Source: Geotrypetes seraphini
Lineage: Eukaryota > Chordata > Amphibia > Gymnophiona > Dermophiidae
NCBI RefSeq assembly: GCF_902459505.1
Contig: NC_047095.1
Location: 21,900,664-21,964,663 of the forward strand
Reading direction: 5' to 3'
Length of the DNA stretch: 64,000 nt
Shown here: positions 44,031 to 53,919 of the stretch, piece by piece
Numbering within the stretch: position 1 is the first letter of the stretch
How the letters are laid out: every line of letters starts with the position of its first letter
Notes under the pieces: model-generated
What the model was told of the DNA's origin: nothing
Databases searched by the model: none
What the model saw: only the letters and a program-made list of their open reading frames with translations
Translations under genes and position numbers: made by a program

Positions 44031-44203
44031 GGGCTCCTTTTACTAAGCTGCGCTAGCGTTTTTAGCGTGCGCTAAAGATTAGCGCGCACTAACTCCTCAC
44101 TTAACTCCAGCTTAATGGTGGCATTAGCGTCTAGCGCATGCAGCAATGCAGTGTGCGCTAAGCACGCGCTTAAACCACCAGCGCAGCTTAGTAAAAGGAG
44201 CCC
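44031..44203. mobile_element. Harbinger-like MITE (GGGCTCCTTTTAC ends), TSD TTG
   Basis: Ends GGGCTCCTTTTACTAAGCTG on both sides, perfect for 20 bp. TTG duplicates flank it (44028-44030, 44204-44206). 173 bp, with AGCGC-rich pairing arms. Sister of 17646. Confidence 0.88.
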
Positions 44204-44206
44204 TTG

Positions 44207-44950
44207 GCCATGGGGACAGCATTTCCTGATGGTGATCTCAGGCCTTGTGACGATCAACATCAGAAAGTTGTAGCCATATGCTTTAACATGTTGGTGGTGG
44301 TAGCCTTAAGAGAAGGGCCGTGCTGGCATTCACTTCTTAATGTTCATTTGACTGGCTATGTTTCCCCGTGGACTGGTCCTTCTGTTGGTCAAGGTCGATT
44401 GAAGGTGTCCTCTCTGTCCACTGTAAGATTGGTTAGGATGTAGTTGTAGAGTTTCTCTGATATAACTCCAGAATCGTTGTTGAGGTCAGTTACAGTCTAA
44501 CCTTTTGGCTTTACAAGGATAATTTTATAACTGGGTGCCTAGGCGGTGAAGGCACATTTCTTATGCCTGATTTATACCGTGTTTACACAGGTCTCGGTGT
44601 AAATCCTCGCGTCCCAAATTTGGCACAGAAATGAGCTCTAAGTGCTATTCTGTAAAAGGTGGGCAACTCTGAGCACTATTTATAGAATAACTCTATGTAG
44701 ATTCACTGAATCTAATCCTATAGGCCTCCCTAGGGGTGGAGAGTAGACAAAGTTGGGGGCGGGGCTTCAGGAGGCACGTGTAGCTTATAAAACATGTGCA
44801 CAGGTATTCTTTCAAAGTCTGTGTATACAGTTGCTTCATTTCTGGTGTGTTTTCTCAAGTGCAAGTGAGGCCTCTGGGTAACTATTCTATAAAGGCGCGT
44901 AGATGTCTGTTACCTTTATAAAATGATAAAATAGGTGCCTCCTCCCTTGT
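44207..44950. other. Unassigned DNA with a decayed TIR element
   Basis: 44500-44930 has blocks of a GATAATTTTATAACTGGGTG ... CTATTCTATAAAGGCGCGTA miniature element. The ends are vague and no gene is seen. Confidence 0.4.
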
Positions 44951-44954
44951 GGGT

Positions 44955-45795
44955 TTTTTTGTTGTTTTTTTTAATTCTTTATTCATTTTATAATTCACAA
45001 GTGTACAGTAAATATCAAACAATTAAAATACAATATCACTTGAAAATCTACCATATCATACAACAAAAAAATATAACCCCCACCCCCTCCCACTTCCATA
45101 TATAACAAAAAATATACCACATGAATATAATATCTTATCATTCATATATATTATTAATATAAATCCCCCCCCCCCGATCCACATGTAAGAATTAAAATTG
45201 GGAAAAGTGTAAATTATTCATTAGAATAATTTAAAAATGGCCCCCACACATCCTTAAATTTATTATAGTAACCTTTTTGAACTGCCAACAGCTCTTTCCA
45301 TTTTAAACCACATGACATACTGAATGAATTCCACCAGAAACAATAATTCAACCTTTTATAATCTTTCTAGTTATACGTTATTTGTTGAATGGCAACTCCT
45401 GTCAATATCATCAAAAGCTTATTATTATTAGCAGATATTTGAGGCTTAGCTCTCATCAGCATGCCAAATAAAATTGTGTCGTATGATAATGCTACATAAT
45501 TTTCCATTAAATGATTTATTTGATCCCAAATAGAGATCCAAATTTTTTAATGAATGGACAATAAAACAACAAGTGATCTAAAGTTCCAGCATCAAGGTTA
45601 CAATGCCAACATCTATTAGACCTAGAGCAATCCAATTTTTGTAAACGAACAGGGGTCCAGAGTGCTCTATGCAACAGGAAAAACCATGTTTTGTTTTTGA
45701 AACAGGTTTTAATGTCTCCTTTATAAGGCAAGCATAACTTCTGTATATATCTAGCACACAATTTAGGTGATTTGTTACAAAATTACCCCAAAGTG
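44955..45795 (-). mobile_element. Amphibian-type L1 LINE, C-terminus and 3' UTR
   Basis: The minus strand reads FFLLHRALWTPVRLQKLDCS, RSNRCWHCNLDAGTLDHLLF, YCPFIKKFGSLFGI: the L1 cysteine cluster CW.C...GTL.HL...C. The downstream frame reads LLMILTGVAIQQI-like and ends at a 3' UTR whose poly(A) side faces 44955. Frameshifts are present. Confidence 0.85.
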
Positions 45796-46475
45796 TCATC
45801 TCTAGTGCAGTGAAACTGCCTGATTCTATTAAGTTTTAAGAGCATGAGGGCAAGAACGGCTTTGCCAGTTTAACAAGCTGACTGACTGAACACTCTTTAT
45901 AAAGGTCTGCCGAGATCAAAGCTACAAGGATATATGTAAACAGCTCCAGTGAGGTGAAGTAATAGGTGCACTGTGTTTTTGTCTGTCGGGGAAGGCTGCA
46001 CAAGTCTGGCCATGCAAACACCGTGTTTTATCTGTCTGCGGCTTCTAAGATGAAGAATGGAGGTGGCTCATCTAACCAGTCCAGCATAGTTAGCATCTGT
46101 ACTATGTGATTGGCATTACTTATTAGCTGGAATGAATTCACCACTTTAAAATCTCTGCTGTGTTTAGGATCTGGGAAAGTTTGCTGCTTTCTTTAGATAC
46201 TTTTGATAAAGGGGAGTGTTGCCATGTTAGCCTGCTGGAATTTATGGAAAGAAAAACTCTCCGGAGCTAATACTCGCTTCCTCAGCTCAGGACTCAAAAA
46301 TACGGTAAATAAAGAGGGTGTTTTAGAAATGTTTCATCCTAGTATGTGCACGGCAAAACCTTGAAGTGTAACCCTTTAATTTTTCCCCTGCTAATTTATT
46401 CTGCAAACGTACATATGGTAATAGGGGAAACTGGTGTGTGCAAATTCTATTAGAGATTTACAGTAATGAAGGAGC
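45796..46475. other. Unassigned DNA
   Basis: No gene or repeat recognised. The piece 46200-46310 (GTTGCCATGTTAGCCTGCTG, AATACTCGCTTCCTCAGCTC) may be a retroelement scrap. Confidence 0.4.
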
Positions 46476-46478
46476 TTT

Positions 46479-47361
46479 GGGCTAGATTCACTAAGGACAC
46501 CGATTGTATCTCGTCCACTTTGCGACCCCGACCCGATTCACTAACCTTCTGGCCGATCCTATCCGCACCTGATCCAATCCGTGCGTGCAAATGAGGGGAA
46601 ATGGCGTGCAAATGTAGGAAGGCAGCGATTCACTAAACAATTTAAGGCACACCGACTGGGCTGGCCGATCAAAAAAGAAGCGACTGCCGAGGACCAGTCG
46701 CTCAGGTCTTTTCCTATTCTCTGCCGCCCTAAAATCCCTACCCTGCAGCAAAAACCCTGCTCTCTGCCGCCCTGCCTGCATCTCTGCTGCTCTGCTCTCT
46801 TCCCCGAAAGGAATCAGCAACCGACTCTCCTGCTCTGCCCCGAAAGGAATCGGCGCCCCGACTCTCCTGCTCTTGCTGCCCTTCCCCACAGTGAGAGTCC
46901 GTGGTTTTCACCCACAGTTTAAAGCGGGGCTGCATTTGTGGGGAAGGGCGGCAGAGAACAGGAGAGTCGGGGCAGCACGGGCTCGTGAAAAGGAGAAGAA
47001 GCAATTATTGGCACAAAAAGTCCGCTATATGCCAAGCTGTATATCGGAATATGTTGCCGATAGGATAAGAACATTTCTTACTAGTGAGATTAAACGTAAT
47101 GGCCCAGAAAGTACAAACAAGTCACTGCAGTAAAAGTTCAGCTGCTTCCTTTACAGCTCGTCCTTGCGCGGAGAGCATGCGCAGACCATCTACAGGCAAA
47201 GACGATGGTCTGCGCATGCATTGGGATTGCTCTTCAGCGATCTGTGTGGTTGGTTTGGGGTGTGCCTTCAATTGCAATAATTTGCATGAGGACACATCGT
47301 GAATCATCCCCCCCCCCCCCCCGGCCACGGATCGGATCCGTGGGCTTAATGAATCTAACCC
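46479..47361 (+). mobile_element. TIR element (GGGCTAGATTCACTAA ends), copy 1, TSD TTT
   Basis: Ends GGGCTAGATTCACTAAGGAC and (inverted) GGGTTAGATTCATTAAGCCC. TTT duplicates flank it (46476-46478, 47362-47364). Inside are GATTCACTAACCTTC, an inverted pair GCATGCGCAGACCATCTAC ... GATGGTCTGCGCATGC (47176-47220) and a C run. No transposase. The 132-codon open frames inside are artefacts of GC-rich arms. Confidence 0.85.
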
Positions 47362-47364
47362 TTT

Positions 47365-47560
47365 GTACTTAAAAGCAGTAAGCCGAGCAATATACCTTTA
47401 CAGTATGAAGGAGAACTGTTCATTGTTATTGTAGTCATTTGGGTGACTCCCTTCACACTGGTCAAATACTTTGGAAGTCACAGGACGGTTAAAGCCTGCT
47501 CACCACACAGCTTCTGTGCCCATTAAAAAAAAAAAAAAAAGAGATATGTCATGTTATAAA
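47365..47560. other. Short unassigned stretch
   Basis: Contains a poly(A) run near 47526-47540. Nothing else. Confidence 0.35.
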
Positions 47561-47589
47561 TATATTAATTTGCATCGGTAGGACAGGTA

Positions 47590-48050
47590 AGGGACTGGTC
47601 TTGGCCAGTCGCTTTTTTTAGAACGCTAAAAGTGATCAATCTCTTTTTGTGTTTCGGGAAGCGATGTTAGTGCATCAGTCGTTCAGTTAGTTTTCATGGC
47701 GTTTTAATATTATAGAGCTTATTTTCATGGCTGAGTCGGATCGGGCAAAAAAAACCCCACTCGTGGCGAGCCATTTTGTGCATCAGGTCAGCAAATTCGA
47801 TTGTCGCTAAACCAGTTAAAACTGTATGAACTTCAGAGACCGTCCTTCGGCTACTGACTATTATTTGCACATGCTAAGTTTTTGTTTGCGATTTTATTTT
47901 GATACCTTATCAACCTGGGACCCCTGATGAAGGCGTGTTAACCAAAACACGGACCATGTCGGGTCCTTTGGCTTAAGGTGGTACTATTCACCACATTCAT
48001 AGTTTTGTTATAATAAATTTAGCCTGCATCCTTGTACGTTTGTCTGCAGT
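47590..48050 (+). mobile_element. Retroelement-like repeat carrying hammerhead motif A
   Basis: The unit around TTTTTGTGTTTCGGGAAGCG and the hammerhead-like block ends with TTGTTATAATAAATTTAGCC, an AATAAA-type 3' end. The family is unnamed by me. The placement of a ribozyme just before a polyadenylation signal resembles Penelope-like or retrozyme-type elements. Its left limit is uncertain. Confidence 0.45.
47918..47966 (+). ncRNA. Hammerhead ribozyme-like motif A (core damaged)
   Basis: Order: stem I strand GGACCC, core CTGATGA (exact), stem II GGCG-TGTT-AACC (two pairs left), core AAAA in place of GAAA, stem III CACG-GAC-CATG, TC, stem I strand GGGTCC. Stem I pairs 6 of 6. Loss of G12 of GAAA would be expected to abolish cleavage. 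An extra A sits between CTGATGA and stem II, as in motif B. Confidence 0.6.
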
Positions 48051-48316
48051 TTTTCTTTGTTTTACCTTGTGTTTTGACTGTAACAAAGTAACATAGTAGA
48101 AAATGAAAAGGGAAATGTTGAAAACAGTGCTGTTTGAACGTTTTTATGCAAAATAAGTTCAGGGGCTGTACTCTTAAGTTTTTAGGGGGCTGTTTGTTGT
48201 TGGTTTTATATTTTGTTATGTAATGTTTGTTTTTTAAGAGATTGTATGATGTTGTGTTATGTTGTCTTCTGCCATGCTTTTAAAGTGTATTTCTGTGGGG
48301 GTTTTTTTGTTACCCA

Positions 48317-48365
48317 CACACGCCTTCCTCAGGGGTCCTAAAAGGACCCCTGAGGAAGGTGTGTT
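48317..48365. repeat. Inverted repeat joining two ribozyme 5' halves
   Basis: CACGCCTTCCTCAGGGGTCC (48319 on) is the reverse complement of GGACCCCTGAGGAAGGTGTG (48344 on), with one mismatch and a 3-nt centre. The left arm is thus the start of a minus-strand ribozyme copy placed head to head with motif B. Confidence 0.85.
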
Positions 48366-48392
48366 CGCCGAAACACGGACCGTGTAGGGTCC
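48344..48392 (+). ncRNA. Hammerhead ribozyme-like motif B (type I fold)
   Basis: Order: stem I GGACCC (48344-48349), CTGAGGA (CUGANGA core, with the tolerant position 7 changed), unpaired A, stem II GGTG-TGTT-CGCC, GAAA (48370-48373), stem III CACG-GAC-CGTG, T-A as positions 16.1-17, stem I GGGTCC (48387-48392). All three helices close and the conserved C3, U4, G5, A6, G8, A9, G12, A13, A14, A15.1 and U16.1 are present. The expected cut is after A48386 (a UA site, allowed by the NUH rule). Stem I is the open helix, so the topology is type I. The bulged A before stem II is non-standard. An AATAAA lies about 55 bases downstream. Confidence 0.7.
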
Positions 48393-48470
48393 GGTTGGAC
48401 TATTACATTTGTATTTTGACTTTATTGATTTTGTTGTGGAAAGTAATAAATCATTTACAGAACATCTTAT
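48393..48470 (+). mobile_element. 3' part of the motif-B repeat
   Basis: GGTTGGACTATTACATTTGT, GTGGAAAGTAATAAATCATT: probable 3' end with AATAAA, parallel to the end of the unit at 47590-48050. Confidence 0.4.
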
Positions 48471-48624
48471 CCACAGTCTTTTTTTTTTTTTGCTTTTCTC
48501 GTTGGATCTAATTCACTGTGGACTGCTGGGCCTCTCTTTTGTTTGTTTTTTGTTGTGCTCTTTTTTTGTTCCCTGCATAGAATTGGTGGATATGGGGGAT
48601 ATAAATTTTTAAATAAATAAATAG

Positions 48625-49095
48625 TAGATGACAGCATGGTCCAGCCAGTCTGCCCAACAAGATAAAGTCCTCCAGTATGTTAGCGGTTTTAGCGCACGCA
48701 GCATTTTAGTGCACGCCAAACCCATGCCACGCGTCTAGAACTAATGCCAGCTCAATGCTGGCGTTAAGGAGCACGGGCAGCAATTTAGCGCATGCTATTC
48801 TGCACGTTAAAGCCCTAACGAGGCTTAGTAGAAGGAGCCCTTGATCTTGAGTTGTCCTTGCCTTTTTCAGAACATAAACCACAGAAGTCTGCTCGGTCTG
48901 CGCCGGTCTAACCAGATCTATTTAGCCTTGCTTTCCAACTGCAGTACTGGATGGGCCACTTAATCATGGCTTAAGTTGTTTTGATCCCTTTCTCTTCCCA
49001 TATAGGAATCCTTTGTGTTTATCCATATATTCTTCAATTCTGTTAACCGTTTTCATCTCTCTCATGGGAAGGCATTTCATGCATCCACCACCTCC
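48625..49095 (-). mobile_element. CR1-like LINE 3' end, split by a MITE
   Basis: Minus-strand CR1 tail words AGTAGATGACAGCATGGTCC, AGCCAGTCTGCCCAACAAG, TCCTCCAGTATG stop at the MITE and resume as TTGATCTTGAGTTGTCC... up to CATGCATCCACCACC, the usual CR1 'HAFHESTT' region. A fourth CR1 subfamily in the window. Confidence 0.65.
48682..48840. mobile_element. Harbinger-like MITE with a damaged left end
   Basis: Right end GGGCTCCTTCTACTAAGCCT (inverted) and the interior AGCGC/GCTAATGCC arms match 17646 and 44031. The left terminal bases are missing. It lies in a CR1 copy. Confidence 0.7.
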
Positions 49096-49235
49096 TACTT
49101 TATATTGCACCATCATTGCTGAAGTTAATGCTCATATTTCCATCAAAGCTGCTCATGTAAGCTGCTCTGAATTGACTTCACAGTCATTAGTTAGCAGTAT
49201 AGAAGCTTTAAATAAACAATATTGTACCTTTTTTT
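49096..49235 (+). mobile_element. LINE/SINE 3' tail (uninterrupted sister of 34580)
   Basis: CTGCTCTGAATTGACTTCAC, AGTCATTAGTTAGCAGTATA, GAAGCTTTAAATAAACAAT. Shows the empty site used to define the hAT element at 34635. Confidence 0.7.
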
Positions 49236-49239
49236 TATT

Positions 49240-49531
49240 TATCTGCAACTCCAGCATTTAAGCGCTATAAAAGACTCTTTTACCAAACCATGCTAAGCAC
49301 TTAACACCTGGTTTACTTTGTATTAACTGCTAGCGCAGAGCTATAATAAGGAGCTTTATGGTATTTTTGCAGTAAGCATGCAGTAAACTGGGCGTTAAGT
49401 GTTTTTTGGTTTGGTTTTTTTTTTTGTATTAGGGGGTGCGGCATGGGCAGAGAGTGGGTGTGGAAGGTGTTTGCACTAATTGCCTAAGACAATTAACAAG
49501 GGACCATTTACCATATCTACACAGAAAACAC
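49240..49531. other. Decayed MITE and unassigned DNA
   Basis: AAAGACTCTTTTACCAAACC, then GCTAGCGCAGAG: one arm of a CTTTTAC-type miniature element, with the far end lost. Confidence 0.4.
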
Positions 49532-49534
49532 TAA

Positions 49535-50189
49535 GGGCTAGATTCACTAAGCCCACCGATCGTGTCCCGACCAGTTTGCGACTCCGACCCGATTCACTAA
49601 CCTTCCTCCCGATCCGATCCCAATCCGCGCATGCAAATGAGGGGAAGGGCATCCAAAAGTAGGAAGGCAGCGATTCACAAAACAAATTAAGGAACACTGA
49701 CTTCGGCTGGCCGAACAAAAAAGAAGCGACTGCTGAGGACCAGTCGCTCATGTCCTTGCCGACTGTCCTCGCCCTGAAATCCCAGCCCTGAAACCATCAA
49801 AAAAAAGTACCATGCTCTCTTCTGCTCTGCTCTCTTCCGCCCTGCCTCTCTGTGATCTTCCGCCTTGCCTCTCTGCAAGCCCCTGTTTTTAACTCGTGGG
49901 CTAAAAGCGGGACTGCGCTAAAATTACATTGCCGCACTTTTGCTCTCTGCCGGGGCTTACGCTAGAAGGCTCACACTACAGTGCTTGTTCACGGAGGGCC
50001 GGTGTATGCGCAGACCATCTACAGGCAAAGAAGATGGTCTGCGCATGCGTCGGGATCGCTCTGCAGCGATCCGTGTGATCGGTGAGGGGTGTGCCTCCGA
50101 TCGCCCCCATTTGCATGAGGACGTGTTGTGGATCAGTCGGCCTGCCATGGATCGCCGGATAGGATCGGTGAGGTAAGTGAATCTAGCCC
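49535..50189 (+). mobile_element. TIR element (GGGCTAGATTCACTAA ends), copy 2, TSD TAA
   Basis: Ends GGGCTAGATTCACTAAGCCC and (inverted) GGGCTAGATTCACTTACCTC. TAA duplicates flank it (49532-49534, 50190-50192). Same interior blocks as copy 1, including GCGCAGACCATCTACAGGCA with its inverted partner. 655 bp. Confidence 0.9.
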
Positions 50190-50192
50190 TAA

Positions 50193-50830
50193 GGGCCTCA
50201 TTCTATAAGCAGTGCCTATGTAGATGCCGCTAGGTGCCTAACAACGCCTAAATAAATTTTGTGTGCAACTTGATTGATTTTTAATGGGTTAAAAGACGTA
50301 GTAATTGACCATACCATTTTTAAAATTACTAAACCCCACCCCCCCTTTACTAAGCCTTGGTAGAGATTTCTACCACAGTCCACAGCACCAAATGCTCCGA
50401 CGCACATAGAATTCCTAAGAGCATCAGAGCAGCGTCGGAACAATTAGTGCCCCGGGCCACAGTACAAACCTCTACTGTGGCTTAGTAAAAGAGATTACGT
50501 GGATATCCACACAATTTAGGTTGTGTGTGGATATCCACATGGCATCTAGCAACACCTAGGTTGAGGCGCCCTCCAATGCCTAATGATGCCTACCTGAAAA
50601 GTAGGTGTGGTTAGAGGCGGAGAATAGGTGTGCTTGTCTTAGGCATCACTAGGCTTCTGAGTTAGGTGCCAGTAGATTAGGGTGTTTCCATATTAATCAG
50701 GAGCCCCCCCCCCTAGTTGGTGGGAATGCCCCCAATTGGTGTCACTTTAAACTGCAACTACTGTGCTGTAAAGTCCTATGATAAGTTGTGGTAACTGAAA
50801 ATTTTATTGCAGTTTAGTAAAAGGTCCCCT
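50193..50830. mobile_element. Nested miniature elements
   Basis: An outer palindromic element (CTATAAGCAGTGCCTATGTA ... CAACACCTAGGTTGAGGCGC) is interrupted at 50338-50493 by a CTTTACTAAGCC-type MITE (inverted end CTCTTTTACTAAGCCACAG). A further half element ends GTTTAGTAAAAGGTCCCC near 50828. The limits are approximate. Confidence 0.5.
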
Positions 50831-51630
50831 AAGTAAACTTTTCATGGGTTCAGAACATTCCTCTAGACTGGACAGCGCTTTTTGGAAGTGGTATGTGGGA
50901 GACGTGAGTAATCCCTGGGGCCAACAGGCTTCTAGCATCTGCTGGACCCATCCCATGACCTCTGTATCTCAGAAGCTGTGGTCTAGCAAGGAAAGAGCTG
51001 CTTTCCCTGAATTTGCAGCCCCAATGTCCCTACAGAGTGAGCTACCCAGTCAGAGGTGACAGGCAAGGGAGAGGAGAGCTACAAAAAGAATTAATGTCAA
51101 ATTTCAGGTTGGTATAAATAGAAAAAAAAAAAAAAGAAGAAGGAACACATCTGCCCTGGGTTCTTTTTTATTTCTGGGTCAAGTGAATTGAAAACTTTCC
51201 AACCAAGTGGTGCTCTAACTTGATTAAAAGCCAATTCAGAATTCATGAGTCCAAGCCCCAGCCTGAAAGAATGAAACTTGAAGACATGTTCTAGTGGCTT
51301 TTAGACACATGATTCACCAGGCAAAAAGAAAAGCATAATTACACCACGTGTTACTCTGAAGTGGAAAGTCGTTGCTGGTGGTCTGTTTGGAATGAGTGCC
51401 CTCTCCATGTAACTCTTTAATAAAGGAAACTGTGTTTTATGACCCTGGAAGCTGAGCCAGATGGTAGAGTAAACCCAGGGGCAGCTGAGCACCCTTTCAG
51501 GTGGAAGGCCAAACAAACCAAACTCCTTTCTGATTCCCAAGCTTCCTAGTTTCTGATACTGCCTACGAGAAAGTCTGAGTTTGGGGAGGACTTCTTTCTA
51601 GCAATGAAGCACAAATGCAATATAAAGAAA
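50831..51630. other. Unassigned DNA
   Basis: No gene or repeat recognised. A-rich run at about 51121-51135. Confidence 0.4.
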
Positions 51631-51633
51631 GTA

Positions 51634-51973
51634 AACTTCTCCCTCCGTATTCACTGTGATAAGGAATTAACAGAACCGCAAATACAGAAAAACCGTGAAT
51701 AACTTTTTCATATTTTATTCGCTGTTTTCTATTAAAACCCATCGTGAATATAGTGAAACCGTCAATAACATGGTGGGAGACCTGGTCTGTTCCTGAAGGA
51801 GAGGCAAAACACGGTGAAGAAAGTGCGGGGAATCAGCAATTTTCTCTGTAAAAGCTTGGCATCAGCGATTTCTCTATGCAAGCTGATGTAATTTGAGGGG
51901 AGGAGCCAGCAAGCTAAAAACCATGAATAATCAAAACCGCGAAGCTGAAACCGCAAATACGGAGAGAGAAGTG
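51634..51973. mobile_element. Tigger/pogo-like MITE (ACTTCTCCCTCCGTATT ends)
   Basis: Left AACTTCTCCCTCCGTATTCA and (inverted) right CACTTCTCTCTCCGTATTTG, with TA on both sides (51632-51633, 51974-51975). Subterminal CGCAAATAC and AACCGTGAAT/AACCATGAAT repeats. 340 bp, no transposase. The CGTATTCGCGG-style ends are like those of Tigger elements. Confidence 0.82.
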
Positions 51974-51975
51974 TA

Positions 51976-52488
51976 AACGTTGACAAAGATTGTGACATGC
52001 GATGCGTAATGCACAGCTTTCACAAGATGGGGAAACTTGGAGAGGTCAATTTGGTATCACAGCACTTTGTAGATTTTGCATTTGGATTTCCTCATCCATT
52101 GTCAGACTACTATGGGGTGCAAACAAATTCTAATCTAACAAATTATGGTCGTGGAAATGGGGTTTGTGGTGGAAATCTCCATGCCTCTACAGTTCACATG
52201 TTGAGAGTGACTAGTAAAAATCCATTTTTTTTTCCCCGCAAAGAAATCTGCTCAAGTTTCTGGGCAAAAACAGGCCATGCATCATCAGACTGACCTCTGT
52301 TACTAGGAGATACTCCATGAAGTTACAAAACTAGCACATTTAAAACAAATAAGAGATTTTTGCCCTCAATGTATATGTGATTGCATGAGCAGCCAGAAGG
52401 ACTAGAGTCCTCATAAAATATAAACTGCGGACAACGAAAAGGACAAAAGAAAAGCTTTATTTCTACACAAAAAGGGAAAAATAAACAG
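51976..52488. other. Unassigned DNA
   Basis: No gene recognised. The open frame 51997-52293 lacks family motifs. Confidence 0.4.
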
Positions 52489-52489
52489 T

Positions 52490-52650
52490 CTTTTTTTTTT
52501 TTTTAAATAATTTGTTATTCATTTTCACAAATTACATTAAGTGTTAATATTTTCATTCACAGTAACAATAAATACATCACTTATACACAATCATTGGTAT
52601 ATTACACAGATTCTTATCCCTATCCCTCTCCCATCCCTCCCAACCATATA
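52490..52650 (-). mobile_element. L1 3' UTR fragment
   Basis: A T run then TAATTTGTTATTCATTTTCA, CAAATTACATTAAGTGTTAA, CAATAAATACATCACTTATA, and CTATCCCTCTCCCATCCCTC: the reverse complement of an L1 3' end as also seen at 55915. Confidence 0.7.
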
Positions 52651-53009
52651 CAGTCTTGTTTCTTCACTGGTTCTTCACTCTCAACAGTCTTTCAAACATA
52701 ATCCTTATACTCTGTCGACAGGTTTTACACTTCACAATTATACTGTTTTCTCTCATAAATCAGGGCCCCTGTAGCTTGTCCCAGACACAGCACTCACAGA
52801 TTGAAATTGTCACTCCTCAGAGTCTTAATTTGTGTTCCAAGGAACTTCTACCTGACTGGAATCTCTTCTTCACACAACCTAAGGGTAGCAATGTCTACTA
52901 AAGGCCATTCCACTTCCCCAGGTACTATAGCCAACAAAACACAGGGAGGATCCTTGCCCTCAGGACCTCCCCTTCCAGAGACCTCTTACCTCAGAGTCTC
53001 ACCCTAGCC

Positions 53010-53175
53010 CAGGGGTGGGCAACTCTGGTCCTTGAGGGCTGTAATCCAGTTGGGTTTTCAGGATTTCCCCAATGAATATGCATTGAAAGCAATGCATGCA
53101 AATAGATCTCATGCATATTCATATTCATTGTGGAAATCCTGAAAATCCCTCGAGGACCGGAGTTGCCCATGTCTG
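53010..53175. mobile_element. hAT-type MITE, TSD CCCTAGCC
   Basis: Ends CAGGGGTGGGCAACTCTGGT and (inverted) CAGACATGGGCAACTCCGGT. Inner GGTTTTCAGGATTTCCCC and ATGCATATTCAT. Exact 8-bp duplication CCCTAGCC (53002-53009, 53176-53183). Confidence 0.92.
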
Positions 53176-53309
53176 CCCTAGCCTCTTGTTTCGGGACCTC
53201 ACTACTTCTACACTCTCTTGGGACATTTAAGCTTCCTTCCCTCTGACCCTGCCCCTCTAATTTAGGATCTGCTGTGGCAGTTTAGTGCCCCCTGCTGTTA
53301 CATAGTTAA

Positions 53310-53545
53310 ACTGCGTCCTCGGTGAGGACGTACTCATTCCTTTACCAGCCACTTCCTCACAGCATAGTTAGGCTCTGGAACTCATTGCCAGAGCAAGTGG
53401 TAAAAACAGTTAATGTAGCTAGGTTTAGAAAAGGTTTGAGTAGCTTTAAGGAACTATGGAGAGAAAGGCTTAGGAATGTTTTTTTAGTTCTATCCTCGAG
53501 GATAAACTATTGCTGGCATTCATAAACCTCTTGCAGGGTTGGTGG
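53310..53545 (+). mobile_element. CR1-like LINE C-terminal fragment
   Basis: Reads PHSIVRLWNSLPEQVVKTVN, VARFRKGLSSFKELWRERL. The WNSLP motif and last helix are of CR1 type. The 3' end is lost in decayed sequence. Confidence 0.75.
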
Positions 53546-53919
53546 GTAAGAAAGACTTGATGATAGTGAAAACCAGATGGGAATTAAACTGAGAATATAA
53601 TTTGAAAGGTTAGGATTTTCTCTTAGACTTAAAGAGGATTCCCTGAATAGTTGATGGTATACTTATGAGGAAAATTAATTTTAGAATATTGCACAGGGCA
53701 TATTTGTTCCAACTTTAGCTATATAAAGCAGGTGTATTGGATTCTTCATAATGTATAAAGTGTCATGGCACAGAGAATTCCTTTTTTCACTCAATCTGCA
53801 TCTGTCCCAAGGTACAACAGTTTTGGAGGGCAATAGTGACTTGTTTTTAATCAGCCTATACTTGATGCAAAATCTATAGAAAACCTTTAGTTCTTCAGAT
53901 TAATCTTTATTGTAATGCA
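53546..53919. other. Unassigned AT-rich DNA
   Basis: Nothing recognised. It forms the left flank of a Helitron-like element. Confidence 0.4.

Noticed and set aside
46491-46922. 132- and 113-codon overlapping frames on opposite strands
   Set aside because: Both lie in the left arm of a TIR element found in other places in the window; no domain is seen.
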